Positions 54,179 to 63,378 of a stretch of DNA of 64,000 nt are shown in pieces (position 1 is the first letter of the stretch; each line of letters opens with the position of its first letter). Origin of the DNA: Maribacter caenipelagi (GTDB taxonomy: Bacteria; Bacteroidota; Bacteroidia; Flavobacteriales; Flavobacteriaceae); NCBI RefSeq assembly GCF_004364175.1, contig NZ_SNZW01000018.1:124001-188000 (forward strand), read 5' to 3'. The translations under genes were made by a program, and so were the position numbers. The notes beneath the pieces are model-generated. The model did not search any database. It saw only the letters and a program-made list of their open reading frames with translations, and was not told the DNA's origin.

Positions 54179-54949
54179 TTAAAAAGAATATCTTGAGCCT
54201 AAAAACAGGCTATACTTTAATTTACGTCCTTCATCCAAGTCATTTACCAAAGGTACCTGAACGGCAAGATCAAAGGTTATGTTCTTTCTTGCATACTGTA
54301 CCCCTTGGGCGTACAAGAGCTGATACCAATCCCTCTCAACCAACCATAAATTGGTATATTCAAAATACAGGTTAATTTGTTTATTAGGATATTGAGGTTT
54401 CAATAAGGGAAGTCCAAAACCTATTTTATGGGTCAACGCATCTAGGCTTCCATCGGGCACCCAATTATAACCCAATTCATTGCTAATACCATATTTCAAT
54501 GATTCATAACCCGCAACGATACCGTAGTAACCGGCATATTTACCCGTACTTAAATCCATTACATCCAATTCTTTACCCGTAGGCAGTGTCTGTACTGTTT
54601 TGGCTACCATTCTAAAGGTCTTGCCCGTACCATCTTTTCTAAGAAACTGGTACTTTCCCATAACTTTAATATCTGCCACACTACTACCGCTTGGTCCGTT
54701 ATCGACATCATAGTTAAGGTATGGCAAATGCAACGCAACCAAGGAATTGGAGGTAGGCAGGTAATGCAACATGACCGGGACATAGGTAAAATCCCCTCTT
54801 TGTGTATGTCGTATTTCTGTCAAGGTCTTTGCAGTAAAACTACCACCGCCTAACATAATTGGTTTATCTGCAGTAATTGGAGGTCCTTGCGCCTCGCAAA
54901 ATTGTATCCCAAATAGGACAATGGCTAAAAGCCAACTATTTTTTTTCAT
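54179..54949 (-). CDS. Outer-membrane beta-barrel-like protein of the copper cluster
   Basis: This 256-residue protein has a signal peptide (MKKNSWLLAIVLFGIQFCEA-Q) and repeated amphipathic strand pairs, such as FTYVPVMLHYLPTSNSLVALHLPYLNYD, VMGKYQFLRKDGTGKTFRMVAKTVQTLPTGK and QINLYFEYTNLWLV. It ends in an aromatic-terminated strand YSLFLGSRYSF. The C-terminal Phe and pattern fit an outer-membrane barrel of the MetA-like (phenol-degradation transporter-like) group seen with metal genes. It is 19 bases upstream of the double-HMA gene, so it is probably in the same transcript. Confidence 0.7.
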   Translation of the reverse strand: MKKNSWLLAIVLFGIQFCEAQGPPITADKPIMLGGGSFTAKTLTEIRHTQRGDFTYVPVMLHYLPTSNSLVALHLPYLNYDVDNGPSGSSVADIKVMGKYQFLRKDGTGKTFRMVAKTVQTLPTGKELDVMDLSTGKYAGYYGIVAGYESLKYGISNELGYNWVPDGSLDALTHKIGFGLPLLKPQYPNKQINLYFEYTNLWLVERDWYQLLYAQGVQYARKNITFDLAVQVPLVNDLDEGRKLKYSLFLGSRYSF

Positions 54950-55011
54950 GAAATATTAGATTTGATTAAAAATGTGTGTTCGCAATCAAGCGACTTAAAA
55001 CAATTTTTAAA

Positions 55012-55425
55012 TCAAATCAAAAAAACTTGGTGAAGTATATTCAAATCCTCAGCCAGTATAGGCGGCGGATAGGAATCAAAATCGATATTTTCATCAGTAG
55101 TTTCCTCAAAAAAGCCAAGGTAAGAGCATGTAAAAGAGATCAGAAAAACCTGTTGTGAAAAATCAAAACTAGAAATATCATGTGTCAAATCATCTTGACC
55201 CTGTATTGTAAAAGCTTCATCATTACAGCAATGCTTATTCACTGACGGTTCATCTTCTAATAAAGACAAGCCAGCTTTCATACCACAATCTTCTGCATGA
55301 TCAAACAATGCTACATCCATCACACGACCCATGCACAAATGCTTTTCAACTGTCCAAGAAATTGTAGACAGTAACAATAGCATTGCCATGAATATAGAAA
55401 ACAGTTTATGTAGCAATAGTTTCAC
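55012..55425 (-). CDS. HYC_CC_PP-family membrane-anchored protein
   Basis: This 137-residue protein has an N-terminal hydrophobic signal or anchor (KLFSIFMAMLLLLSTISW) and the marker sequence elements of the HYC_CC_PP family: EKHLCMG (H29, C31), C47, HCC (H65, C66, C67) and YPPP (119-122). These Cys/His positions could bind a metal. It is the first gene of the copper cluster on the reverse strand, 63 bases ahead of the barrel-like gene. A 60-residue frame on the opposite strand overlaps it and is a shadow. Confidence 0.82.
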   Translation of the reverse strand: MKLLLHKLFSIFMAMLLLLSTISWTVEKHLCMGRVMDVALFDHAEDCGMKAGLSLLEDEPSVNKHCCNDEAFTIQGQDDLTHDISSFDFSQQVFLISFTCSYLGFFEETTDENIDFDSYPPPILAEDLNILHQVFLI

Positions 55426-55595
55426 ATTACAAAAATACGAAATATTGAATGTTTAAGAAGCTATACTTCATTTCTTTAACTAAAATTAGCTATAAGAAAG
55501 GCCTTACAACGGATAAACCCATAAAAAACAGCACATGCCGTATACGATTTGCAATAATTTAAAGTTAAAAGTGTTAACACATTAACAAAACAATA

Positions 55596-55622
55596 AGCTT
55601 TAACAGCTTTAACAGCTTTAAC
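55596..55622. repeat. Three tandem copies of AGCTTTAAC
   Basis: Three perfect nine-base units (AGCTTTAAC) lie head to tail, 24 bases ahead of the lipoprotein ATG at 55646, within the 5' leader. A ten-base palindrome GTGTTAACAC lies at 55571-55580 just before. Such microrepeats can vary in copy number by slippage. Confidence 0.8.
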
Positions 55623-55645
55623 ACTAACTATTAAAATTAAAAATC

Positions 55646-56743
55646 ATGAGAAAACATTTAAAATTCACATTTCTAATTTGCACTATTGCCCTATTTGTAG
55701 GTAGTTGTAGTTCTGACGACGGCTCAATCTTTGACACTCCCATACCTGATAATACGGGCGGTGAGGAAGAAGATGATTCAGAAGAGCCAGAAGTAGCAAC
55801 TATTGTTTTTAACGAAGCCGTTCCTTCTTCAAATATTACAACAGCATCAGCAAGTGGAGAAGCAGGTACCAATGTTACCGGTAGAGTTATTTTTACTTCA
55901 GACGCGACTACGCAACGTAGAATGTATATTACCCAAAATTATTTAGGACAAGGAGAAATGCCTTTTAGTTCTTTTGATTTGGTAAGTGATGATTTAACTA
56001 AAGCTTTAAAAGCCGATGGTTCTATTGATTTAGATGGTGCTACAAAAAAGGAAATTGATTTTTCTTTTCCATTACCAGTACCAGATATTGAAAACGGAGA
56101 AATTGTTTACTCTTTTTGGACAACTACCGGTAAGGGTGATTTCAGAGACAGCGAAAAAAGATTGGCATTAGGCGTAGGTCAAATAACAGTAACCATTGGT
56201 ACAGGTGCAAACCCAGCTGCTGCAGTTAGAGAATTTACAGGCGTTAAATTATTTGCTCCGGCACAAGATGGAACAACAGAATCTTTCTTTTCCCTATTGA
56301 ACGAAACCGTATACAGAATTAATGTAGGACCTGAATTTAGAGCGTTCTGGGATTTTGGTTACTACTACGGCGCCTCTGGTGATTCAGCCGGTGACAATGC
56401 TTCTTTTGCTTCTACCGAACAATACGATGCTTCTTTTGGATTTGCTGTTGAGGGACTTGAGCCTGGTGCTGACGAAGAGAATGCGGCAACAGAAACATTA
56501 AATCAAATGTTCTTTGCTAGTTCTACAACAATAGATGCTGCTGCATTTGATGCAATCACGCTAAATGGTGAATTAAATTTTATTGCTAGCTCTGACGCTC
56601 AAAAAATCACAAACCTAAGTGTTGGTGATGTTGTAGAGTTTGTTGACAACTACGGTAAAAAAGGTTTAATAAAAATTACCGCTATTGAACCAGGTTTTAA
56701 TAATAACGATTTTATTGAATTCGATGTTAAGATTCAACCATAA
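55646..56743 (+). CDS. Hypothetical lipoprotein
   Basis: This 365-residue lipoprotein has lipobox FVGSC (Cys21) followed by SSDDGS, then an acidic linker (NTGGEEEDDSEEPEV) and an all-beta mature part. It starts with NEAVPSSNITTASASGEAGTNVTGRVIFTSDATTQRRMYITQNY and ends with FDVKIQP. I do not recognise the family; the modular beta pattern suggests a surface protein. The S/D/G-rich start after the lipobox is compatible with surface-exposed Bacteroidota lipoproteins that use a LES-type signal. It is followed by a terminator at 56768. Confidence 0.72.
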   Translation: MRKHLKFTFLICTIALFVGSCSSDDGSIFDTPIPDNTGGEEEDDSEEPEVATIVFNEAVPSSNITTASASGEAGTNVTGRVIFTSDATTQRRMYITQNYLGQGEMPFSSFDLVSDDLTKALKADGSIDLDGATKKEIDFSFPLPVPDIENGEIVYSFWTTTGKGDFRDSEKRLALGVGQITVTIGTGANPAAAVREFTGVKLFAPAQDGTTESFFSLLNETVYRINVGPEFRAFWDFGYYYGASGDSAGDNASFASTEQYDASFGFAVEGLEPGADEENAATETLNQMFFASSTTIDAAAFDAITLNGELNFIASSDAQKITNLSVGDVVEFVDNYGKKGLIKITAIEPGFNNNDFIEFDVKIQP

Positions 56744-56767
56744 TCGTAACTTATAATTTTTAGTTTT

Positions 56768-56803
56768 AAAAATGAGGATGTTTAAAAACATCCTCATTTT
56801 TTG
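56768..56803 (+). terminator. Terminator after the lipoprotein gene
   Basis: AAATGAGGATGTTT and AAACATCCTCATTT form a perfect 14-base stem around two A, followed by TTTTTTG. Another open frame begins inside this hairpin (56772), which shows that the downstream GAF gene must start at 56856. Confidence 0.88.
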
Positions 56804-56855
56804 TTTTAGCGCACACCATTACATTACAACAATATGTATTTTTGTAAAAAAAATT

Positions 56856-57305
56856 ATGTTCGAAGCGCTACGCCCTCAAGTAAGTTCTATTATTGATTCT
56901 AATAAAACCCCCGATGCTAAAATGCAGGATATCTGCGAGCTTTTAAAAGCAGAAGTACCGCATTATGACTGGGTAGGGTTTTATTTCAAGAATGGCGACA
57001 AGCGTGAATTAAAACTAGGTTCTTATGCCGGGGCTCCAACAGACCATACTATTATTCCCTTTGGAAAAGGTATTTGCGGTCAAGTAGCAGAAAGCAACGA
57101 GAATTTTGTTGTACCAGATGTACAAGCTCAAGACAACTACATCGCATGCAGCATCACCGTTAAATCGGAAATTGTTGTGCCATTGTTTGTTAATGGCGAA
57201 AACATAGGTCAAATAGACATCGATTCTAACACTCCCAACCCTTTTACGAAGGCAGATGAGACCTTTTTAGAATTCATAAACTTTGAGGTAGCCAAAATTC
57301 TTTAA
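56856..57305 (+). CDS. GAF-domain protein, free methionine-R-sulfoxide reductase-like
   Basis: This 149-residue protein has a GAF domain with YDWVGFYFKNGD, IPFGKGICGQVAESN, QDNYIACSITVKSEIVVPLFVNGENIGQIDIDS, as in the fRMsr (MsrC/YebR) family. Two of the three catalytic-region cysteines are visible: the one in GICG and the one in IACS. The third, usually in a short loop before IPxG, is missing (APTDHT here). Reduction of free Met-R-sulfoxide is likely but depends on that loop. TATTTTTG at 56837-56844 is a candidate -7 box very close to the ATG. Confidence 0.8.
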   Translation: MFEALRPQVSSIIDSNKTPDAKMQDICELLKAEVPHYDWVGFYFKNGDKRELKLGSYAGAPTDHTIIPFGKGICGQVAESNENFVVPDVQAQDNYIACSITVKSEIVVPLFVNGENIGQIDIDSNTPNPFTKADETFLEFINFEVAKIL

Positions 57306-57397
57306 AACTTTAGTGTTTTTGTTGATAAACTAGCTCATTTTATAGCTGTAAAAAAATTACTTTTGCTTGCTTATTAAAAACATTTAAGCATCATACA

Positions 57398-58930
57398 ATG
57401 AGCAGTGTAAAAAAAGCGTCTTCAGCCTTAATTTCAGTTTTTCATAAAGACGGATTAGAGCCAATAGTAAAGAAATTTCAAGAATTAGGAATCACTATTT
57501 ATTCCACTGGAGGAACTGAAAAATTCATCACCGATCTTGGTATCGATGTAGTTCCTGTAGAAGATGTAACTAGCTACCCATCTATTCTTGGCGGCAGAGT
57601 TAAGACCTTACACCCAAAAGTATTTGGCGGTATTTTAAATAGACAAGACAACGAAAGTGATGTTGCCCAATTAGCAGAATTTGAAATACCACAGATAGAC
57701 ATCGTTATTGTTGATTTATATCCTTTTGAAAAAACGGTTGCCAGTGGTGCTTCTGAACAAGATATCATTGAAAAGATAGATATAGGCGGAATATCCTTAA
57801 TTCGTGCTGCAGCAAAAAACTTTAAGGATGTTACTTGTGTTTCTTCTATGGAAGACTATGCAGAGTTTCTTGACGTTGTTTCTGCTGACAACGGTAACAT
57901 TAGCCTTGAAGACAGAAAGCGTTTTGCCGCTAAGTCTTTTAATGTTTCTTCTAATTACGATACTGCTATATTTAACTATTTCAATAAAAACCATGAAATC
58001 GCAGCATTAAAAGTAAGCGAGACTGAAGGCAAGGTTTTACGTTATGGCGAGAACCCACACCAAAAAGGATTCTTCTTTGGGGATTTTGATGCTATGTTCT
58101 CTAAATTACACGGTAAAGAATTATCATACAACAACCTTTTAGATGTTGATGCCGCCGTTAATTTGATGCTGGAATTTAAAAACGATGCTCCTACTTTTGC
58201 TATTCTAAAGCATAACAATGCATGCGGATTAGCACAAAGAGAAACATTACACCAAGCTTATGTTGACGCTTTAGCCGGTGACCCTGTTTCTGCTTTTGGC
58301 GGAGTTCTTATCAGCAATAAAGAAATTGATAAAGCTACGGCAGAAGAGATACATAAATTATTCTGCGAAGTTGTTATAGCACCTAGTTATAACGCAGAAG
58401 CTCTTGAAATTTTAAAAGGAAAGAAAAATAGAATCATCCTTATTCAAAATGAAGTTGAGATGCCAGAGATGCAAGTTAGAACTTGTTTAAACGGTATGCT
58501 TCTTCAAGAAAAAGATCATAAAACAGATACAGTCGCCGACCTTACTAATGCGACCAACACAAACCCTACCGATCAAGAATTAGAAGATTTAATTTTTGCA
58601 TCTAAACTTTGTAAGCATACAAAGTCTAACACAATTGTTCTTGCTAAAAACAAACAACTTTGTGCAAGTGGTACAGGGCAGACCAGTAGAGTCGATGCTT
58701 TAAACCAGGCAATACACAAAGCACAAACCTTTAATTTTGACCTTAAAGGAGCGGTTATGGCAAGTGATGCTTTCTTCCCTTTCCCTGATTGTGTGGAGAT
58801 TGCGGACAAAGCGGGTATCACCAGTGTTATTCAACCGGGCGGATCTATAAAAGACCAATTAAGTGTTGATTATTGCAACGAACACAAAATTTCAATGGTG
58901 ATGACAGGCACACGTCATTTCAAGCATTAA
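57398..58930 (+). CDS. purH: PurH, bifunctional AICAR formyltransferase / IMP cyclohydrolase
   Basis: This 510-residue enzyme has an N-terminal MGS-like IMP cyclohydrolase domain (ALISVFHKDGLEPIVKKFQELGITIYSTGGTEKFI, GRVKTLHPKVFGGIL) and a C-terminal AICAR transformylase domain (LRYGENPHQKGFF, KHNNACGLA, DPVSAFGG, SDAFFPFPDCVEIADKAGI). It makes the last two steps of purine synthesis. It precedes mreB by 56 bases, where TACTTTTG (58937-58944) is a candidate -7 element for mreB. Confidence 0.97.
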   Translation: MSSVKKASSALISVFHKDGLEPIVKKFQELGITIYSTGGTEKFITDLGIDVVPVEDVTSYPSILGGRVKTLHPKVFGGILNRQDNESDVAQLAEFEIPQIDIVIVDLYPFEKTVASGASEQDIIEKIDIGGISLIRAAAKNFKDVTCVSSMEDYAEFLDVVSADNGNISLEDRKRFAAKSFNVSSNYDTAIFNYFNKNHEIAALKVSETEGKVLRYGENPHQKGFFFGDFDAMFSKLHGKELSYNNLLDVDAAVNLMLEFKNDAPTFAILKHNNACGLAQRETLHQAYVDALAGDPVSAFGGVLISNKEIDKATAEEIHKLFCEVVIAPSYNAEALEILKGKKNRIILIQNEVEMPEMQVRTCLNGMLLQEKDHKTDTVADLTNATNTNPTDQELEDLIFASKLCKHTKSNTIVLAKNKQLCASGTGQTSRVDALNQAIHKAQTFNFDLKGAVMASDAFFPFPDCVEIADKAGITSVIQPGGSIKDQLSVDYCNEHKISMVMTGTRHFKH

Positions 58931-58986
58931 TTTCATTACTTTTGTCGATGAAATACACCCTTTTATCTAAAATTTAAATATCACAT

Positions 58987-60015
58987 ATGGGATTTTTTGA
59001 TTTCTTGACCGAGGAAATAGCTATAGATTTAGGTACAGCTAACACTCTTATCATTCATAATGACAAGGTAGTTGTCGATAGCCCATCCATCGTTGCCAGA
59101 GATAGAATTAGCGGAAAAATCATTGCAGTTGGTAAAGAAGCCAACATGATGCAAGGTAAGACCCATGAGAACATAAAAACAATTAGACCATTGAAAGATG
59201 GTGTAATTGCGGATTTTGACGCATCTGAAAAGATGTTGATGATGTTCATCAAGAATATTCCTGCATTAAAGAAAAAATGGTTTCCGCCAGCATTGCGTTT
59301 GGTCATCTGTATTCCTTCTGGTATTACTGAAGTTGAAATGCGTGCGGTAAAGGAATCCGCAGAACGTGTAAACGGTAAAGAGGTATATCTAATTCACGAA
59401 CCAATGGCTGCTGCTATAGGTATCGGTTTAGATATTATGCAGCCGAAAGGTAACATGATCGTTGATATAGGTGGTGGTACTACTGAAATTGCAGTTATTG
59501 CATTAGGCGGTATCGTTTGTGATAAATCTGTAAAGATTGCAGGTGATGTATTTACGAATGACATTATTTATTACATGCGTACACAACATAACCTATACGT
59601 TGGTGAAAGTACTGCAGAAGCAATTAAAATTGAAATAGGTTCTGCAACTGAAGATTTACAATCTCCACCAGATGAAAAATCTGTACAGGGTCGTGATCTA
59701 TTGACAGGTAAACCAAAGCAAGTTCAAATATCTTATAGAGAAATAGCGAAGGCTTTAGATAAATCTATTCTGCGTGTTGAAGATGCGGTTATGGAAACAT
59801 TATCTCAGACTCCCCCAGAATTAGCTGCCGATATTTACAACACAGGTATTTACCTTGCAGGTGGTGGTTCTATGTTACGTGGATTGGACAGAAGGTTGTC
59901 TCAAAAAACCGACCTGCCAGTGTATATAGCAGAAGACCCGTTACGTGCCGTAGTACGTGGTACAGGTATAGCGCTTAAAAATCTAGAACGTTATAAGAGT
60001 ATATTGATCAAGTAA
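58987..60015 (+). CDS. mreB: MreB, rod-shape actin homologue
   Basis: This 342-residue protein has the actin-fold segments EIAIDLGTANTLI (phosphate 1), MIVDIGGGTTEIAVIALGG (phosphate 2) and GIYLAGGGSMLRGLD. Filaments below the inner membrane direct cell-wall growth. It is followed after 174 bases by mreC. Confidence 0.97.
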   Translation: MGFFDFLTEEIAIDLGTANTLIIHNDKVVVDSPSIVARDRISGKIIAVGKEANMMQGKTHENIKTIRPLKDGVIADFDASEKMLMMFIKNIPALKKKWFPPALRLVICIPSGITEVEMRAVKESAERVNGKEVYLIHEPMAAAIGIGLDIMQPKGNMIVDIGGGTTEIAVIALGGIVCDKSVKIAGDVFTNDIIYYMRTQHNLYVGESTAEAIKIEIGSATEDLQSPPDEKSVQGRDLLTGKPKQVQISYREIAKALDKSILRVEDAVMETLSQTPPELAADIYNTGIYLAGGGSMLRGLDRRLSQKTDLPVYIAEDPLRAVVRGTGIALKNLERYKSILIK

Positions 60016-60136
60016 GAAGCTCGACTTCAATAGGATTACCTTAGAAACTTGACAGTACAAAACCTTTAAAAAAAAGTTCAAGAACTATTATAAATGAAAA
60101 AAGTTAGCGCTTTTAGGAATTCCTAGAAGCAACTTG

Positions 60137-60152
60137 CCTAACGGCAGTTAGG
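60137..60152 (+). other. Hairpin-rich spacer before mreC
   Basis: In the 174-base mreB-mreC spacer, CCTAAC and GTTAGG pair around GGCA (60137-60152). A palindrome AGGAATTCCT occurs at 60115-60124 and CTCG...CGAG at 60160-60172. No T-tract follows, so termination is not indicated. The cluster could influence mRNA processing of the mre transcript. Confidence 0.35.
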
Positions 60153-60189
60153 TTTAAATCTCGATTAACGAGTAAAAATTCAGGGGTGA

Positions 60190-61011
60190 ATGCAACAGAT
60201 TATAAATTTTCTAATTAGGTATAAGATTTTCTTACTTTACCTTTTTCTGTTATTGATTTCTTGCATTTTTACGTTTCAATCGCATTCGTACCATCAATCT
60301 AAATTTTTAAATTCTTCCAACTATATTTCAGGAAGTATCTACACTTTTTCAGATAATGTAACTTCATATTTTGGCCTAAGGGAAGAAAACAAAAAGCTTG
60401 TTGAAGAAAACAGAAGACTTAGAGACAAACTCTTTAATAATGTAGTTCTTTCACCTTCACTAATAGATTCTACTTCTATAGAGTACGAAGTCGTAAGAGG
60501 TCGTGTCATCAACAACAGCTATGCTGACCAGCGAAACTACATCACCATCAATAAAGGTAAAAATGATAGTATTGTACAAGATATGGGCGTTATTACAGAC
60601 AAAGGTATTTTAGGTATCGTTGAAAATACATCAGATAAATTTTCTACCGTTCAGAGTATTTTAAGTGATAAATCGAACATAAACGCAAAAATCAAAAACT
60701 CTAACCACTTTGGTTCTTTAGTTTGGGAAAACACTACAGATTATAATGTTGTTCAATTAATTGACATTCCTAGACTGGTACCACTGACCATAGGTGACAC
60801 TATTGTTACGGGAGCCATGAGTAGCATCTTTCCAGAAAACATCCCAATTGGTACGATTAAAAGATTTGATTTAGATAACTCGAAAAGTTTCTATTTTATA
60901 GATGTAGAACTTTTTAATGATATGACCAATATTGGCAATATTTATATCATTAAAAATTTAAACCGTAAAGAGGTTTTAGAATTAGAAGCAGAAACAGAAA
61001 CCAATGATTAA
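60190..61011 (+). CDS. mreC: MreC, rod-shape membrane protein
   Basis: This 273-residue protein has one N-terminal membrane helix (IFLLYLFLLLISCIFTF), a coiled coil (FGLREENKKLVEENRRLRDKL) and two beta-rich domains (YITINKGKNDSIVQDMGVITDKGILGIVENTSDKFSTVQSIL). It connects MreB with the periplasmic elongation proteins. It overlaps mreD by eight bases. Confidence 0.93.
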   Translation: MQQIINFLIRYKIFLLYLFLLLISCIFTFQSHSYHQSKFLNSSNYISGSIYTFSDNVTSYFGLREENKKLVEENRRLRDKLFNNVVLSPSLIDSTSIEYEVVRGRVINNSYADQRNYITINKGKNDSIVQDMGVITDKGILGIVENTSDKFSTVQSILSDKSNINAKIKNSNHFGSLVWENTTDYNVVQLIDIPRLVPLTIGDTIVTGAMSSIFPENIPIGTIKRFDLDNSKSFYFIDVELFNDMTNIGNIYIIKNLNRKEVLELEAETETND

Positions 61012-61513
61012 TAGTACTTCATTTTTAATTGTACTCCGATTTATATTATTGGTACTATTACAGGTACTAGTATTTAATAAGCTGAATTTCTTTGGCTACA
61101 TAAATCCGCTCATATATATTCTTTTCTTGTATTGGTATCCTATCAAACAAAATAGAACTACCTTTATAATTCTATGCTTTTTCTTAGGACTATGCGTAGA
61201 TATTTTTTCTGACACACTTGCCATAAACGCAGCAGCTACCGTTACCATAGCTTATCTTCGACCAACCATTATGCGTTTTGTCTTTGGTGTCAATTATGAA
61301 TTTCAAAGTTTTAAGTTAAACAACAGTACAAAGGCACAACAATTCACGTTTTTAGCGTTATTGATTATAATACATCATTTGGTATACTTCACTTTAGAAA
61401 TTTTCAGCTTTTCAAACAGCTTGTTAATTTTACAAAAAACGTTAATAGTTAGTATTTCCACATTGATTTTAGGCATATTGTTCAGTACATTATTCAGCAG
61501 TAAAAAAGAATGA
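61004..61513 (+). CDS. mreD: MreD, rod-shape membrane protein
   Basis: This 169-residue polytopic protein has about five hydrophobic spans (FLIVLRFILLVLLQVLVFNKLNF, INPLIYILFLYWYPI, FIILCFFLGLCVDIFSD and others). It is recognised by length, hydrophobicity and its place between mreC and the PBP2 gene. It overlaps the next gene by four bases. Confidence 0.88.
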   Translation: MINSTSFLIVLRFILLVLLQVLVFNKLNFFGYINPLIYILFLYWYPIKQNRTTFIILCFFLGLCVDIFSDTLAINAAATVTIAYLRPTIMRFVFGVNYEFQSFKLNNSTKAQQFTFLALLIIIHHLVYFTLEIFSFSNSLLILQKTLIVSISTLILGILFSTLFSSKKE

Positions 61514-63378
61514 GAAAAATTCTTTTATCATTAATTATAGTTGTCATCGCAATTACCTTTTTGGGAAGGCTATCCTATTTGCAAATATTCAGTTTTTCTG
61601 CAGATCAACTAACAGACGACCCTGCTATAAAAAAAATATATGATTATCCAGAACGTGGTTATATTTATGATCGTAACGGTCATCTTTTAGTTGGTAACGA
61701 CCCTGCTTACGACGTGATGGTAATCCCAAGAGAAGTTAAACCATTAGATACTTTAGAATTTTGCGGACTACTAGGAATCGAAAAAGAAAAGTTTATTGAA
61801 AAACTACGAAAAGCAAGAGTATATTCTCCTCGTCTGCCATCTGTTTTGGTACCTCAACTCTCTAAACAAGATTACGCCAAACTTCAAGAAAAAATGCGTA
61901 AGTACAAAGGGTTTTATATTCAAAAAAGATCTTTGCGCTATTACGACACCCCTAGTGCGGCAAATGTTCTAGGCTATATCAGTGAAGTCAACGAAGGTGA
62001 TTTAGCAGCTAACAAATATTACGTACAAGGTGAGCTAAAAGGTAGAACGGGAGTTGAACGCTACTACGAAGACCTGTTAAGAGGAAGAAAAGGGGTACAA
62101 CATATACAAAAAGACCGTTTTAATAGAGATATTGGTCCGTATAAAGAAGGAATTCTTGACACTTTACCTGAACAGGGCAAACAAATTAGCATCACAATTG
62201 ACAAAACGCTGCAAGAATATGGCGAATTGCTAATGAATGGCAAAAGAGGTGGTATTGTCGCTATTGAACCTTCAACTGGTGAAATTCTTTCCATGATTTC
62301 TGGACCGACCTACGACCCTGCCCTATTGGTAGGAAGAGAGCGCTCTAAAAACTACACGAAACTATATAATGATACTATAGCCAACCCAACTTGGGATCGT
62401 TCTATTCACGCGCAACAACCACCTGGTTCTCCTTTTAAAACATTAAATGCACTAATCGCATTGCAAGAAGGTGCTCTAGATGAAAATACTACCATACAGT
62501 GTTACCACGGCTTCTATGTGGGCAAGAAAAAAAGAGGTTGTCACTGTGGTGGTGGTTTACGAAATTTGAATAAAGGAATATCGCAATCATGCAATGCTTA
62601 TTTTGCGGGAGCATTCAGAAAAATTTATGAAAAGTTCGATACTACTGATGAAGCTATGGATGTGTGGGAAAAACACATGAAAAGCTTTGGTCTGGGTGAC
62701 TATTTGGGTTACGACCTACCATTCGGACAAAAAGGACGTATACCTAACAAAGAATATTACGATAAATGGTACGGAGATAATAGATGGAGTTCTTCTTATA
62801 TCATCTCAAATTCTATTGGACAAGGTGAAATATTAGCTACACCGGTACAGCTAGCGAATATGACGGCCGCAATTGCCAATAGAGGTCATTATTTTACTCC
62901 GCATATCTTAAAGAAAATAGAAGGTAAAGATATCACCGAACCAAAATTTACAGAGGCTAAACACACTACGATAGCCCCAAAACATTTTGAACCAGTAGTA
63001 CAAGGTATGGCCGATGTTTATGTAAGTGGTACAGCAAGATGGTTACAAATTCCTGGTATTGAAGTTGCCGGAAAAACAGGTACCGCCGAAAACTTTACTA
63101 AAATAGATGGCGTACGTACACAATTGACAGACCACTCGGTATTTGTAGCATTCGCACCAGTCGATGACCCTAAAATTGCGATAGCGGTATATATAGAAAA
63201 TGGATATTTTGGATCTAGATACGCTGGTCATATCGCCACATTAATGATCGAAAAATACCTTAAAGGTGAAATCACCTTAAAGACCCTTGAAAAAAGAATG
63301 CTAGAAAAAACCTTAGAAGCAGAATACGCGAAACCCTACAGCGGGGAGGAGTTTAAAATAAACGAGCGTGTCTGGTAG
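61510..63378 (+). CDS. mrdA: PBP2, peptidoglycan transpeptidase of elongation
   Basis: This 622-residue class B PBP has one N-terminal membrane helix (LSLIIVVIAITFLGRLSYL), the dimerisation/pedestal region (DYPERGYIYDRNGHLLVGNDPAYDVMVIP) and the transpeptidase domain. The active-site serine is in SPFK (S307, K310), with SCN (360-362) and KTGT (522-525). A Cys/His-containing insert CYHGFYVGKKKRGCHCGGG (331-349) lies between the first two motifs. It works with RodA to extend the cell wall. It overlaps rodA by 11 bases. Confidence 0.95.
   Translation: MRKILLSLIIVVIAITFLGRLSYLQIFSFSADQLTDDPAIKKIYDYPERGYIYDRNGHLLVGNDPAYDVMVIPREVKPLDTLEFCGLLGIEKEKFIEKLRKARVYSPRLPSVLVPQLSKQDYAKLQEKMRKYKGFYIQKRSLRYYDTPSAANVLGYISEVNEGDLAANKYYVQGELKGRTGVERYYEDLLRGRKGVQHIQKDRFNRDIGPYKEGILDTLPEQGKQISITIDKTLQEYGELLMNGKRGGIVAIEPSTGEILSMISGPTYDPALLVGRERSKNYTKLYNDTIANPTWDRSIHAQQPPGSPFKTLNALIALQEGALDENTTIQCYHGFYVGKKKRGCHCGGGLRNLNKGISQSCNAYFAGAFRKIYEKFDTTDEAMDVWEKHMKSFGLGDYLGYDLPFGQKGRIPNKEYYDKWYGDNRWSSSYIISNSIGQGEILATPVQLANMTAAIANRGHYFTPHILKKIEGKDITEPKFTEAKHTTIAPKHFEPVVQGMADVYVSGTARWLQIPGIEVAGKTGTAENFTKIDGVRTQLTDHSVFVAFAPVDDPKIAIAVYIENGYFGSRYAGHIATLMIEKYLKGEITLKTLEKRMLEKTLEAEYAKPYSGEEFKINERVW

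Noticed and set aside
60016-60189. Small gene or terminator between mreB and mreC
   Set aside because: No open frame of useful length and no hairpin with a T-run; only short palindromes are seen.
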